Assembly (NCBI RefSeq): GCF_014646135.1
Contig: NZ_BMMW01000002.1
Coordinates: 434,001 to 498,000 of the forward strand
Direction of reading: 5' to 3'
Origin: Nocardia camponoti
GTDB lineage: Bacteria; Actinomycetota; Actinomycetes; Mycobacteriales; Mycobacteriaceae
Length of the DNA stretch: 64,000 nucleotides
Every line of letters begins with the position of its first letter. Positions within the stretch are counted from its first letter, which is position 1. Of the stretch, positions 8,342-17,808 are shown piece by piece. A program made the position numbers and the translations under genes. The notes beneath the pieces were generated by a model. That model made no database searches. It saw only the letters and a list, made by a program, of their open reading frames with translations, and was not told where the DNA came from.

Positions 8342-10193
8342 GACCCGCGCGCGGCAGGTCTAAGTCGAGCGGAATCCGACCTTCACGCAACTGCACTTCT
8401 ACATCGGCGGCGGGCATGGGCCGCGCGATCAAAAAGCCTTGTGCGCGATAACAACCAAGCCCGACGAGCGTGCGCGCGGCCATCGCCGTCTCAACGCCCT
8501 CGCCGACCACACCAAGTCCGAACGACCCGGCCAACCCGATGATGGACTTCACGATCGCGAGGTCGTCGTTGCTGTCGCCGAGACTCTGCACGAATCCACG
8601 GTCGATTTTCACCGCGTCGACGGGCAGCGCTTTGAGGTGGGAAAGCGAGCTGTAGCCGGTGCCGAAGTCGTCGATGGCGATCTGCACGCCCATCCGTTTG
8701 AGCCCACGCAAGGTGAGCCGCGTGCGCACAAGGTCTTGCACGACAACATGTTCGGTGATTTCCAAGCAGATCGAACTGCCGTCAATACCGAACAGGTGAA
8801 GCACGTCTTCAATGCGCTCAACGAAATCGGCACTCACCAACTGCACCGGCGACACGTTGATCCGCATCACCACGTTCGACGCCAGCCCGCGTTGCCGCCA
8901 CTCCGCGAATTGCGAACAGGCAGAACGGATTACCCAGCGACCAAGTTCGCCAGCGAGGTTGGTTGCTTCGGCGACCGAGACGAACGCACCGGGCGGCAGC
9001 AATCCGCGCGTCGGATGTTGCCAGCGCACAAGGGCTTCCAGCGCGACGATGCGACCGGTGCGCAGGTCGACCTCGGGCTGGTAGTGCAGCACGAGCGAAC
9101 CGTCGGAAACCGCACTGCGCAAGTTCAATTCGACGTCATCTTGCAGTTCGAACTGCGCGCGCATGGCATCGGTGAAGACCGCGACCCCGTTGCCGCCACC
9201 GGATTTCGCGGAAAGCAGGGCGTGGTCTGCGCGACGCAGCACGTCGGAGACCGACGTCTGCCCTGGAATGCCAAGGGCAACACCAACACTCACCCCACGG
9301 CTCACCGACTCTTGCCCGACCGAAACGCGACGGCCGATGAATTGCTGAATGCGCGTCGCCTCAAGTTCGGCGGCGACGGCGTCCATCGGGGCAGCGGGGA
9401 CAATCACGAACTCGTCGCCACCAAGGCGGGCGATCATGTCGTTGGGCTCAAGGTTGGTTTCGAGCCTGCGTGCGAGGGTTTGAATGAAGTTGTCGCCGGC
9501 GCTGTGGCCGAGGAAATCGTTGAGCGCTTTGAGCCGATCAAGGTCGAGGAAGAACGTCGCGACCGGTCCCGGCTTGCCCGCTTCGAGCCGACGTTCCATG
9601 TATTCCAGCAGCGCGCGACGGTTAGCTAGGCTGGTGAGGTCGTCGTGCAGAGCGATGTAGCGCAGCTTCTCTTCGGCAACGACACGGGCCTGGAGCTGGG
9701 CAAACAGTGCCGCGATGGCCTTGAGAACATTGAGTTCGCGACTGGTCCACACCCGGTCGCCCATCTTGACGAAGCCGAGCACACCGGTCGATTCCCCTCG
9801 CGAAACCAGCGGAACGCACGCCATCGCCACTTCAGGAATGCCCGACGATTTGCGGATGGTCTCCTGGTAGTCGGCGCTGTCAGTATCTGGACGCACGACC
9901 AACGGCTCGGTGGCGTATTCCAACGCGCGAAACACCGAATCAGCGGTTTCGAACTCGACGACAGCCAGCGGATCGGGGTCGGGAATGTCTTCCCGTGGCG
10001 GCCACTCGGCGACCAGCACGGTGGCGCGCCGCTCCCGATCGGTGTGGCGCAGGTAGCTGACATCAACATCGAAATGTTCAACCAACGCGGCGAGCACCCG
10101 CTGCGTAGCAGCGACCATCGTCGTCGCGTCGACGCCCATCAACTCGGAGGCAACCGAGGTCACCAATGAGTCGAGCGTCTGCCGAGGCACCAT
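8322..10193 (-). CDS. GAF-GGDEF-EAL bifunctional c-di-GMP enzyme (DcpA/Rv1354c-like)
   Basis: Protein of 623 residues with an N-terminal GAF sensory domain (about 20-170), a GGDEF diguanylate-cyclase domain and a C-terminal EAL phosphodiesterase domain. The cyclase motif is intact (RLGGDEFVIV, about residue 257). The EAL domain keeps ALEALVRW, the metal-binding DDFGTGYSSL and KIDRGFV, and GEGVET, so both making and breaking c-di-GMP look possible. Domain order and length match M. tuberculosis Rv1354c. The next gene upstream (10221-12458) resembles Rv1355c, so the mycobacterial pairing is conserved, with a 27-nt gap between them. Confidence 0.92.
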   Translation of the reverse strand: MVPRQTLDSLVTSVASELMGVDATTMVAATQRVLAALVEHFDVDVSYLRHTDRERRATVLVAEWPPREDIPDPDPLAVVEFETADSVFRALEYATEPLVVRPDTDSADYQETIRKSSGIPEVAMACVPLVSRGESTGVLGFVKMGDRVWTSRELNVLKAIAALFAQLQARVVAEEKLRYIALHDDLTSLANRRALLEYMERRLEAGKPGPVATFFLDLDRLKALNDFLGHSAGDNFIQTLARRLETNLEPNDMIARLGGDEFVIVPAAPMDAVAAELEATRIQQFIGRRVSVGQESVSRGVSVGVALGIPGQTSVSDVLRRADHALLSAKSGGGNGVAVFTDAMRAQFELQDDVELNLRSAVSDGSLVLHYQPEVDLRTGRIVALEALVRWQHPTRGLLPPGAFVSVAEATNLAGELGRWVIRSACSQFAEWRQRGLASNVVMRINVSPVQLVSADFVERIEDVLHLFGIDGSSICLEITEHVVVQDLVRTRLTLRGLKRMGVQIAIDDFGTGYSSLSHLKALPVDAVKIDRGFVQSLGDSNDDLAIVKSIIGLAGSFGLGVVGEGVETAMAARTLVGLGCYRAQGFLIARPMPAADVEVQLREGRIPLDLDLPRAGRGVAPS

Positions 10194-10220
10194 TTCTCCG
10201 ATCCGCGCTATCCGTCGTTC

Positions 10221-12458
10221 CTACCGCCGGGCACTCAACCGTCGACTGCGAACGCTCGCGACGGCGGCGTAGCTCAGTCGAAGAACCAAGGCCACATTCT
10301 GATCCGCATCGAACCCGAGTACGTCTGCGAAACTCCTTTGACTGTCGCCAAGTGTATCCGCGAATTCGGAAGAAATGATGGGCAAATCGGTCGGGTCGGC
10401 GTAGAGGAACACCGGCGACACCGGTTGGACGGCGAGCCCAAGCGACTCCGCACGCAGCCACACTCGCTCGACCGCGGCGCCCGCGTGGGCGTAATCAACC
10501 AGGTCGGGACGCTCGCCGGAACGCGCGGTGACGCCGATCGCGACGAGCGCCGAACTCGCGCGCACCCGGTCGCGGGTGGCTTCGCCAAGCGCGTTGCCAG
10601 CGCCCCACTGGCGAAGGTGGGCCATGACGTCGCTTCGTCGACCGACGCGCAGCTTCGCTAGCTCGTCGGGAGCCAGCTCGAATGACCGCACGTCGATGCC
10701 GGTGCTCGCGTCTTCACCTAGCCAGCGCAGTTCGGTGTAGAGCTGCTCGTGCAGGCGCGGCGTGAGGTAGCGGACGCGGTCGCTTTCGCCGAGGAGCACG
10801 GCGGCACGGTCGATCGCTTGTCGCGCGGTAATCGCGTAAAGGGGCTGGTCACCAGCTGCTTTTGCGAGCTCGGGGAGCACGTCGGCCGGGAGGTCTTGGT
10901 GCGTGCCGAGGTGTCGGTTTGTGGTGCGTGCGAGTGCGCGTGGGTAGTCGGCGGCCAATGCCTCGTCCGCGCCGGGTGCCCAGCGGATGGTCGCGGTGAG
11001 TCGATGCGGGCCGTCAGTGGTGAAGACCGGTTCGCCGACCAGGCCAAACGCGGCTGCGGCGGCGCGCGCGTTATGCAGCGCGGCACCGACGGCGACCGCG
11101 CTGCCACGCAACCGCACGTCCATGTCGGTGGTGCGCGATGGGTCGAGTTCGATGTGGAAGGCGTCGTCGGTGGCCGTGATAGTCCACGGTTGCGCGTTGC
11201 CGCCCGAGGGGGCGCGGTTCGCGCAGGCGACGATGGCCGTTGGCGCGTCGGCGACGGCCGTGCTGTCGACTACCTCGTCATTCACGAAGGCGAGTTCGAC
11301 ACTGTCGGTTTCGATGTTGGGTTCGACGACGTGATCGAGCACGGCGTCCAGGTCGACGCGCGTTCGACCTGAACTCAGCTTCTGCCCGAGCCCGATGCGC
11401 CGGACCGCCGAGGTGACAAGTGCCGCGCCCAACTGCACGTCACTGCCCAATTGCGGCCAGGTGGTGATGGTTTCGTCGATTTCGGCGAGGCTCGCCGCCA
11501 TGCGCGCTGACAGTTGCTCAGGATCGAGAATGCGCATCACATGCGGGGCCTTTTCGCGGGTGCTCAGGTCGGCGAGCATAGCGCCGGTTGTCGCGCCGAG
11601 CAGGCCGTGGAACGGTTCGCGCGTTGGTTCAAGATCGAAGCGCTCGATGTCGATGAGGCCGCGGTCGGTTGTTTCCATCACCAGCGGCAGCGCGTGCCTT
11701 CGGGCAGCTTCGCGGACGGCGAACTTGATGTCGAGCGAATCGCATTCCTCAACAACAAGATCCAGGTCAGCGACAAATTCATCGACGGTGTCCGCGCTGA
11801 CGCCCTCCGACCAAATCTCAACGGGGAGATAGGGATCGAGCTCGGCGATCCTGCGCGCGGTGACAACACACTTGTTGAGTCCAACGTCGAACAACCCGCC
11901 GGGCACGCGGTTGAGGTTCGACAGCTCGATGTCGTCGAAATCCGCCAATCGCAAACGGCCACAGACACTTTCCAGTGCCAGCGTGTAGGCGATCGAGTGC
12001 CCCACGCTTTGCCCAACAACACCAATGGTTCGGCTCGCGAGGCGCTGCTGTTCGGCCGCGGTGAGTTTGTTGCGGTTGCGGTCGGAGCGAATAGCTTGGA
12101 ATTGGGTACGGCCGACGATCGCGACAACGGCGCGGCGCCACGGGTAGTAGACCCAGCGGTCGGCGGCGGGATCGTCGTCCGGCGCGCCGACAAGTCGGGC
12201 GAGTTCGGCCCGCATTCCCGGCCGGAGGTCGGTGCTGGTGACGCCAGGGCTGGCCAACAGGCGCCGCAACATCGCCGCATCGTCGACCTGAGCCGGATCG
12301 AGCACTACCGCGTGCGCGCTATCTGGTGCTGCTTCGCCCTCACGCACTGGCCACGCCCCACTGTTGTCCAACTCGGGGCGCGCGACGGTGAACCCGCCGC
12401 AACCAATCGCCGGTGCACGCCGATCCCACAGCCATCGCGTTCCTACTCCGTGCGCCAC
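10221..12458 (-). CDS. ThiF-like / nitroreductase-like fusion protein (Rv1355c family)
   Basis: A 745-residue two-domain protein. Residues about 130-390 resemble E1/ThiF adenylating enzymes: the Rossmann glycine motif is seen as IGVVGQSVGHSIA, followed by LRLADFDDIELSNLNR. The C-terminal half (about 430-745) resembles FMN nitroreductases, with ACANRAPSGGNAQPW at its start. No CXXC zinc pair or conserved catalytic cysteine typical of MoeB/ThiF is obvious, so classic sulfur-carrier activation is doubtful. The M. tuberculosis homologue is annotated MoeY, but a molybdopterin role is not supported by the neighbours here. The start (GTG or ATG near 12458) is uncertain. Confidence 0.82.
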   Translation of the reverse strand: MAHGVGTRWLWDRRAPAIGCGGFTVARPELDNSGAWPVREGEAAPDSAHAVVLDPAQVDDAAMLRRLLASPGVTSTDLRPGMRAELARLVGAPDDDPAADRWVYYPWRRAVVAIVGRTQFQAIRSDRNRNKLTAAEQQRLASRTIGVVGQSVGHSIAYTLALESVCGRLRLADFDDIELSNLNRVPGGLFDVGLNKCVVTARRIAELDPYLPVEIWSEGVSADTVDEFVADLDLVVEECDSLDIKFAVREAARRHALPLVMETTDRGLIDIERFDLEPTREPFHGLLGATTGAMLADLSTREKAPHVMRILDPEQLSARMAASLAEIDETITTWPQLGSDVQLGAALVTSAVRRIGLGQKLSSGRTRVDLDAVLDHVVEPNIETDSVELAFVNDEVVDSTAVADAPTAIVACANRAPSGGNAQPWTITATDDAFHIELDPSRTTDMDVRLRGSAVAVGAALHNARAAAAAFGLVGEPVFTTDGPHRLTATIRWAPGADEALAADYPRALARTTNRHLGTHQDLPADVLPELAKAAGDQPLYAITARQAIDRAAVLLGESDRVRYLTPRLHEQLYTELRWLGEDASTGIDVRSFELAPDELAKLRVGRRSDVMAHLRQWGAGNALGEATRDRVRASSALVAIGVTARSGERPDLVDYAHAGAAVERVWLRAESLGLAVQPVSPVFLYADPTDLPIISSEFADTLGDSQRSFADVLGFDADQNVALVLRLSYAAVASVRSRRLSARR

Positions 12459-12646
12459 GCCTGCGCGTGGCCACCGACCTTGCCGATACCGACTGGTGAA
12501 GTATCCGCCATCAGCGGGGTTTAGGCCAGAGCAGTGGCTACTTTTCCGGAAACATTCCGGCGGAGGTGAAATAACCGCAGGTCAGAATAGGTAAGAGCAG
12601 GCGAACGCAATTCATCCCGACCGATCGGTACTTAACCAGCTAACTG

Positions 12647-13090
12647 CTAGCTATCTGCCGAAATCGAGACGAACAGCTCGACCGATTCGCGCCCATGCCA
12701 GACCTCGATCTCCTCGCGGAACGCGCGTGCGATCTCGCCCGACATCGTCGCGTCGTCGACCTGAGCCCACACGTCTTCGACCGGGTCGTGGTAGTCGCCA
12801 TTAGGCACAAAGCGCGCGTACAGCCCGCGAGGCACCCGAACAAGCAGGTCGCCGACCGGCGCGAGTTCGGGACGATCGAACTCGCGCGCGATCAACGCGG
12901 TCCAATTACCGGCCGAATCGGGCACGTAGACGGTGTGCAGCGGGCCGTCGCCAGCGTCGTCGCGGTCGGTGAGCCGATCTTTGAGGAACTCGATGAGCTC
13001 GCTGTTGCTGACCTTGAAACTCGGGTGCACCTTCGGCACAACAAGACCCGCGTACAGCGCGGCATCGCGCACCACGATCGAATAGCTCAT
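12647..13090 (-). CDS. GyrI-like effector-binding domain protein (copy 2)
   Basis: Protein of 147 residues starting MSYSIVVRDAALYAGLVVP. It has the fold signature of the AraC/GyrI-like small-molecule binding domain: two repeats, and the late motif LYARFVPNGDYHDPVEDVWAQV, which corresponds to the F-x-G-x-Y region. No DNA-binding domain is attached. The ATG overlaps the upstream paralogue's stop by 4 nt (ATGA), so it is a two-gene operon of related proteins. The longer frame up to 13207 only reads through the neighbouring gene and is rejected as start. Function unknown; binding of hydrophobic small molecules or a chaperone-like role is inferred from the family. Confidence 0.82.
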   Translation of the reverse strand: MSYSIVVRDAALYAGLVVPKVHPSFKVSNSELIEFLKDRLTDRDDAGDGPLHTVYVPDSAGNWTALIAREFDRPELAPVGDLLVRVPRGLYARFVPNGDYHDPVEDVWAQVDDATMSGEIARAFREEIEVWHGRESVELFVSISADS

Positions 13091-13530
13091 CGCGCGTCGA
13101 CCGCCAGGTACAGATCGATTTTGTAGGCGTGCGGGTAGCACTCGAAGTCGCCAGTGAAGGTGCGCTTGATCTGGCCGTGTTCCTCGGCGTAGGCGATCTG
13201 CGTCCACAAATCAGTCATCACCTGCGGGAAGTTGCCGATCGAAGAAAAGCGCGCGAAGGTGCCCTTGGGCAGCCGGGCAGCGAGATGGCCGCGCGTGACC
13301 TCGTCGAGCGAGGCGCACTGGTAGCCAACGATCTGGGTGTTGTACGTGCCGAGTTCAGTGCTGTAGTCGGTGTACACGCTGGCAAGGGGGCCAGCTAGTT
13401 CCTGATGCAGGACCGCCGACCACGCCGCTTCGAGGTCGCGATCACGCAACTCGCCAAGCGCCCGTCGCGGGCTGCGGACGGGAAGGCCGGCCACCCAGGT
13501 TTCGTCTCGCTCGACGATCTCGAACTGCAT
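13087..13530 (-). CDS. GyrI-like effector-binding domain protein (copy 1)
   Basis: Paralogue of the following gene, 147 residues from MQFEIVERDETWVAGLPVRSP, with the equivalent motif TFARFSSIGNFPQVMTDLWTQ. The frame extends upstream to 13578 from a TTG, but the ATG at 13530 is preceded by a purine-rich AGAGAG and aligns with the paralogue. It is a stand-alone GyrI/AraC effector domain with no helix-turn-helix. The pair probably arose by tandem duplication and is cotranscribed, reading away from the YfhO-like gene. Confidence 0.82.
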   Translation of the reverse strand: MQFEIVERDETWVAGLPVRSPRRALGELRDRDLEAAWSAVLHQELAGPLASVYTDYSTELGTYNTQIVGYQCASLDEVTRGHLAARLPKGTFARFSSIGNFPQVMTDLWTQIAYAEEHGQIKRTFTGDFECYPHAYKIDLYLAVDAR

Positions 13531-13712
13531 AACGTGCTCTCTCGAAGGGGCGCCGGGACTCGGCCAGACTATCAACAAAGATCAACCCCAGCTAACTATG
13601 GCTGAGCTGGACAAACGTCCATTAATCGGGCGAATCTTCGACTCCCCAACAACCTGTCAGACCCCAGCGGTAACCTCATGCGCCAAATGTCGATTCGCGC
13701 AGGGGGTTCGAG

Positions 13713-15992
13713 TTGGCCGCACATCCATTCGCCCGTATTGTCCGATTCACTTCGATGGCCTATGCTCCCGCGCTCGTGTGGACAAGTGTGGGCGCAAAGC
13801 CGCGTAGCGCGACGATGAAGTGGGCGGGCATCGTCGTCGGTACGGTGATCGCGGGGTATGTGGCTGTCCTGCTTGGCAATTCGCGCCATTTCTACACCGA
13901 CGACACCGAAGCTCAGTACGCGCCGATGTGGCAGCTACTCGGTGCCGAACTGCGCGCTGGCCGCTTCCCCGCGATGGTGCCGTGGGAGTGGATGGCAGGC
14001 AATTACAGCCTGGAAGAAGCCGGGCTCTACAACCCGGCCCAGCTGCTCGTTTACGTGCTCGCGCCCTCGTTCGACAACATCGCGCTCTACGCGACGCTGG
14101 TCAAACTGGTGTTCTCGATCATCGCCGCGCTCGGCGTCTACCGCATCTGCCTCGCCTACGGCGCGCGTGCGCACTGGGCCGCCGTCGCTGGCGTCGCGTT
14201 CCCGTTCAGCGGGTGGTTTTTGTTCTTCGACACCGCGAGTTGGTTCACCTCGATGACCGGCACCGCGTGGCTCGTGCACGCGTGGGCATCGGCTGTGCTT
14301 TACGCACGCGGACGCAGTGGACCAATTCCGCTTTTCGTCTTCCTTTACCTGGCGCTCACGATCCAATACGCGTTCCCCGCAGTCGAATCCGGCCTCATGA
14401 TCGCCGCGGTGTTGGTTGGCGAGTACCTCTACCAGCGTCGCGTCGAGGTTGTCGCGCGCGTTGGTGGCGTCGCGTTGCTCGCGGTTTGCGCGTCGATGAT
14501 CGCGAACCTGCCGATCCTGCTTTCGTCGCAGGCGACGTGGCGTGGCGACGTGTCGACCGTGCACAACGATCCATTCCTCACCGTCGGGTGGTCGGAGTCG
14601 CTCAACGCGAGCCTCCCAAGCACGTTGCCCGCCTTTACCGCCTGGTGGGGACATGTGCAGCCGCTGCCGATGGTCTACGTTGCCTGGTTTGTCATCCCCG
14701 CGCTTGCCTTCATCGATTGGCGTGCTGCGGTGAAGCAATGCCGCGAGTGGAGTGGGATCGCGATCTTCGGCGCTGCCGCGCTGATGTGGACCGCCGGGCC
14801 GGGAGCGATTGGGCCGCTGCGCTGGCCAGCGCGGGTGTTGCCGATGGTCGCTATCGCGCTGTTGGTGCTTGTCTGCGTGCTCATCAGTCGATTCGGGACG
14901 TTCGCGCCTAGTCGCCGTCGGTACTGGGCCGTTGCGACGCTGCTTGGGTTGCTGTTCGTTCGCTCGGCGTCGGCAGCGCCGGACCGACTTGAGTGGCACC
15001 TCGTCGCCGTCGCGTTCGTCGCGGGGCTTGGCGCGGCTGCCGTGTGGCTCGCGCGCACGCGCGGCACTATCGCGGCCGCGGCGTTGACCATCGCCGCCAC
15101 ACTGCCCATCGCGTTCGCGCAGGTTGTTAGCGCGCCGCCCACTCCCCTTTCGTACCAATTCCCGGAACGACGGTCGGAGATGAAGGCCGCGTTCCCCGAG
15201 TTCCCCGGCCGCACGCTTCAGTTAGCCGACCGGGTCGCGATCCCTGCCGACCAGCGCACGCTGTCGGGTGCGTACGGCTCGATCGCGGTTGGCAGTTACG
15301 CGAAGAACATGGGCTTGCAGTACGTGAACGGCTACACCCCCGTCGGGCACGCGGCGTTCGCTGGCCTGTTGTGCATGGATTGGGCTGGCGGTACGTGCCC
15401 CGAGGCGTATCAGCGCGCGTTCGCTCACGCCAAGACGACCGATACCCCGATTGTCGACCTGATGCGGCTCGATCGGGTGGTGCTGCAACGATCACTGTTC
15501 CCGGATGCCGGCCATCACCCGGCTCCGATGGGCTGGCGTTTCGTCGACTATCCAGGCCACGAGCAGCAGATCTGGGTGCTTGAGCGTGTACTGCCGCTGC
15601 CGGTGCGCGACGACCTCATCGCGCATGAGTCCGGGGTGCACGCGACAGTGATGTCGGACGCCGGGCTCACTAACCGTGCGGTTGTTTCGTCGGGAACCGG
15701 TGGGCGCGTTGTGCTTTCGCGTCTCGCCTGGCCCGGCTATCGCGCGACGCTGGGCGGCGACGAGATTCCCGTTCGGATGGTCGCCGACACGTTCGTCGCG
15801 TTCGACATTCCGCCCGGCACCCACAACGCCGAACTCGTCGTCACGTGGCGACCGCCCGGTCTGGCGGCGAGCATCGTGAGCGGCTTGCTCGCGCTTGTTG
15901 GGCTGGCGGCGATGCAGTGGTTGTACCGCGCTGGGCGACGGGAGAGTGTTCCGGTCGCGCCGGTCGCGGAACAGGTTCTCGCAGCAACTTAA
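13713..15992 (+). CDS. YfhO-like polytopic membrane protein (GT-C fold candidate)
   Basis: Large membrane protein (759 residues from the first possible start) with about 12 hydrophobic segments in the first 440 residues and a soluble C-terminal domain with one final membrane segment. An early extracytoplasmic loop carries the acidic motif YTDDTEAQYAPMW, as in GT-C glycosyltransferases and YfhO-like proteins. The likely start is the ATG at 13815 (MKWAGIVVGTVIAGY) or 13755 (MAYAPALVW), since the first 34 residues are not hydrophobic and look non-coding. A role in transferring a lipid-linked sugar to an envelope polymer is inferred; the substrate is not evident. Confidence 0.8.
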   Translation: MAAHPFARIVRFTSMAYAPALVWTSVGAKPRSATMKWAGIVVGTVIAGYVAVLLGNSRHFYTDDTEAQYAPMWQLLGAELRAGRFPAMVPWEWMAGNYSLEEAGLYNPAQLLVYVLAPSFDNIALYATLVKLVFSIIAALGVYRICLAYGARAHWAAVAGVAFPFSGWFLFFDTASWFTSMTGTAWLVHAWASAVLYARGRSGPIPLFVFLYLALTIQYAFPAVESGLMIAAVLVGEYLYQRRVEVVARVGGVALLAVCASMIANLPILLSSQATWRGDVSTVHNDPFLTVGWSESLNASLPSTLPAFTAWWGHVQPLPMVYVAWFVIPALAFIDWRAAVKQCREWSGIAIFGAAALMWTAGPGAIGPLRWPARVLPMVAIALLVLVCVLISRFGTFAPSRRRYWAVATLLGLLFVRSASAAPDRLEWHLVAVAFVAGLGAAAVWLARTRGTIAAAALTIAATLPIAFAQVVSAPPTPLSYQFPERRSEMKAAFPEFPGRTLQLADRVAIPADQRTLSGAYGSIAVGSYAKNMGLQYVNGYTPVGHAAFAGLLCMDWAGGTCPEAYQRAFAHAKTTDTPIVDLMRLDRVVLQRSLFPDAGHHPAPMGWRFVDYPGHEQQIWVLERVLPLPVRDDLIAHESGVHATVMSDAGLTNRAVVSSGTGGRVVLSRLAWPGYRATLGGDEIPVRMVADTFVAFDIPPGTHNAELVVTWRPPGLAASIVSGLLALVGLAAMQWLYRAGRRESVPVAPVAEQVLAAT

Positions 15993-16215
15993 TCATGTGT
16001 GATCAGCATCACTATTAGCTATTTGCGCGAGCCTTTACCTGGCCCCACCTGGCGATCTTGTCGACCGTAGAAATGGCTACGGCAGGAAAATGCCGCGATT
16101 TATGTCAGAGGTGAGCGGAATACTCGTCGACGCCCGGTGAGTTAGACGGTTCAGCTTCGTCTACTCAGGTGGCTCACGAAACTAAATCCGATTTTCCGCC
16201 TATGGAGGTAACCCG

Positions 16216-17751
16216 ATGCCAGCCGACCTCGGCTCAAAACCGACGAAGGGCCGGACACCACCTGTCGTTCGGGTCCTCGTCCTCGCGACCTTCGTCGTGA
16301 TCCTCAACGAGACCATCATGATCAACGCGATCCCGCGTTTGATGACCTCGTTCCACGTCACTGAGCTTGCCGCACAATGGGTTTCGACCGCGTTCATGCT
16401 CACGATGGCCGCGATCATCCCCACAACGGGCTGGTTCTTGCAGCGCGTCACAACGCGGCAGGCGTATGCCACCGCGATGGGGGTGTTCATCGCGGGCACG
16501 ATCATTTCCGCGCTCGCGCCCACGTTCGCTGTGCTGCTCATCGGTCGCGTTATCCAGGCCGGTGGCACCGCCGTCATGATGCCGCTGCTCATGACCACCC
16601 TCATGACGGTTGTCGCCGAATCCGACCGTGGTCGCGTGATGGGCAACGTCACGCTCGCGATCTCGGTCGCCCCCGCGATGGGACCGGTGATTTCTGGCCT
16701 GATCCTGCAGATCAACCTGTCCGTCATCGACTCGTGGCGACTGCTGTTTGTCGTCATGTTGCCGATCGCTGGCATTGTCACCTGGCTCGGTCTGCGTGAG
16801 CTCAAGAACGTCGGTGAACCGCAGCCCAGCGTGCTCGACCTACCCAGCGTCGCCCTCGCCGCGCTTGGTTTCGGTGGGCTCGTTTACGGCCTCAGCGAAT
16901 TCGCTGGCGGCGATTACCTCATCGCTTCGCTCATCGTCGCTGGTGGTGTCGCACTGATCGCCATTTTCGCGGTGCGTCAGCTGTTCCTGCAGCGCGATGG
17001 CAGCCCCCTGCTCGACCTGCGGGTGCTGCTCGTTGGCACCTACACCAAGTCGCTCGTGCTCATGTCCATCGCGTTCCTCGCGATGATGGGTTCGATGATT
17101 CTGCTGCCGCTGTACCTGCAGAACCTGCGTGGCCTTTCGGCGTTGGAGACGGGTCTGCTCGTGATGCCCGGTGGCCTCGCGATGGGTCTGCTTGGCCCGA
17201 CGGTCGGCAAACTGTTCGACCGTTTCGGTGGTCGTGCGCTGGTGATTCCCGGTTCGATCGGCATCGCGGCATCGCTGTTCGGGTTCACCCAGATCTCGCT
17301 CACCATGCCGTACTGGATCCTGCTCGCACTGCACATCCTGCTGATGGTCTCGCTCGCCGCGGCCTTCACGCCGGTGTTCACGCTGGGTCTTGGCGCGCTG
17401 CCGATGAACCTGTACTCGCATGGCAGCTCGATGCTCGGCACATTGCAGCAGGTCGCTGCCGCGTTCGGTACCGCGCTTGTCGTCACGGTCATGTCGGCGC
17501 ACACGAAGTCGCTGATCGCCGATGGGGTCGGTCGCGAAATCGCGACGCTCGACGGCATGAAGCTGGCCTTCCTCGTTTCGGCGGTGCTCGCGCTGATCGT
17601 TGTCGCGATGGCGGTACTGCTGCCCAACCGGTCGGCTAACCCGCACGGTGGGCACGGGGCGATGGATGATGCGATCGAGGTTGTGCTCGACGATCCGGCT
17701 CGGCCTACCGACTCCGCTGAGGACGACACCCCGCAGCTGATCAAAGGTTAG
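16216..17751 (+). CDS. DHA2-family MFS drug efflux transporter (EmrB/QacA type)
   Basis: Proton-driven multidrug exporter of 511 residues with 14 predicted membrane helices. Family motifs are visible: LNETIMINAIPRLMTSFHV in helix 1, QWVSTAFMLTMAAIIPTTGW, LIGRVIQAGGTAVMMPLLM, and motif C in NVTLAISVAPAMGPVISG. The C-terminus is cytoplasmic and acidic. The ATG follows an excellent Shine-Dalgarno (GGAGGTAACCCG). A 15-bp terminator follows the stop directly, so the gene is monocistronic. No dedicated TetR/MarR gene sits next to it. The short palindrome GTGAT-CAGC-ATCAC (15999-16012) upstream could be an operator, but is weak evidence. Confidence 0.93.
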   Translation: MPADLGSKPTKGRTPPVVRVLVLATFVVILNETIMINAIPRLMTSFHVTELAAQWVSTAFMLTMAAIIPTTGWFLQRVTTRQAYATAMGVFIAGTIISALAPTFAVLLIGRVIQAGGTAVMMPLLMTTLMTVVAESDRGRVMGNVTLAISVAPAMGPVISGLILQINLSVIDSWRLLFVVMLPIAGIVTWLGLRELKNVGEPQPSVLDLPSVALAALGFGGLVYGLSEFAGGDYLIASLIVAGGVALIAIFAVRQLFLQRDGSPLLDLRVLLVGTYTKSLVLMSIAFLAMMGSMILLPLYLQNLRGLSALETGLLVMPGGLAMGLLGPTVGKLFDRFGGRALVIPGSIGIAASLFGFTQISLTMPYWILLALHILLMVSLAAAFTPVFTLGLGALPMNLYSHGSSMLGTLQQVAAAFGTALVVTVMSAHTKSLIADGVGREIATLDGMKLAFLVSAVLALIVVAMAVLLPNRSANPHGGHGAMDDAIEVVLDDPARPTDSAEDDTPQLIKG

Positions 17752-17764
17752 GTAATCGACAACG

Positions 17765-17804
17765 ACGCCCTGGTTCGAATTGTTCGAACCAGGGCGTTGT
17801 TTTT
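17765..17804. terminator. Terminator between the MFS gene and convergent DUF4097 gene
   Basis: A perfect 15-bp stem (17765-17779 with 17783-17797) with the loop TTG is followed by TGTTTTT on the plus strand. The convergent DUF4097 gene stops at 17809, so the hairpin probably serves both. Confidence 0.9.
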
Positions 17805-17808
17805 GCCG

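Noticed and set aside
12647..13207. Longer start for the second GyrI-like gene
   Set aside because: The first 39 residues read another frame of the upstream paralogue; the ATG at 13090 gives an ATGA overlap and matches the paralogue's start.
13935..15158. 407-residue minus-strand frame opposite the YfhO-like gene
   Set aside because: Arg/Gly/Asp-rich shadow typical of antisense frames in high-GC DNA.
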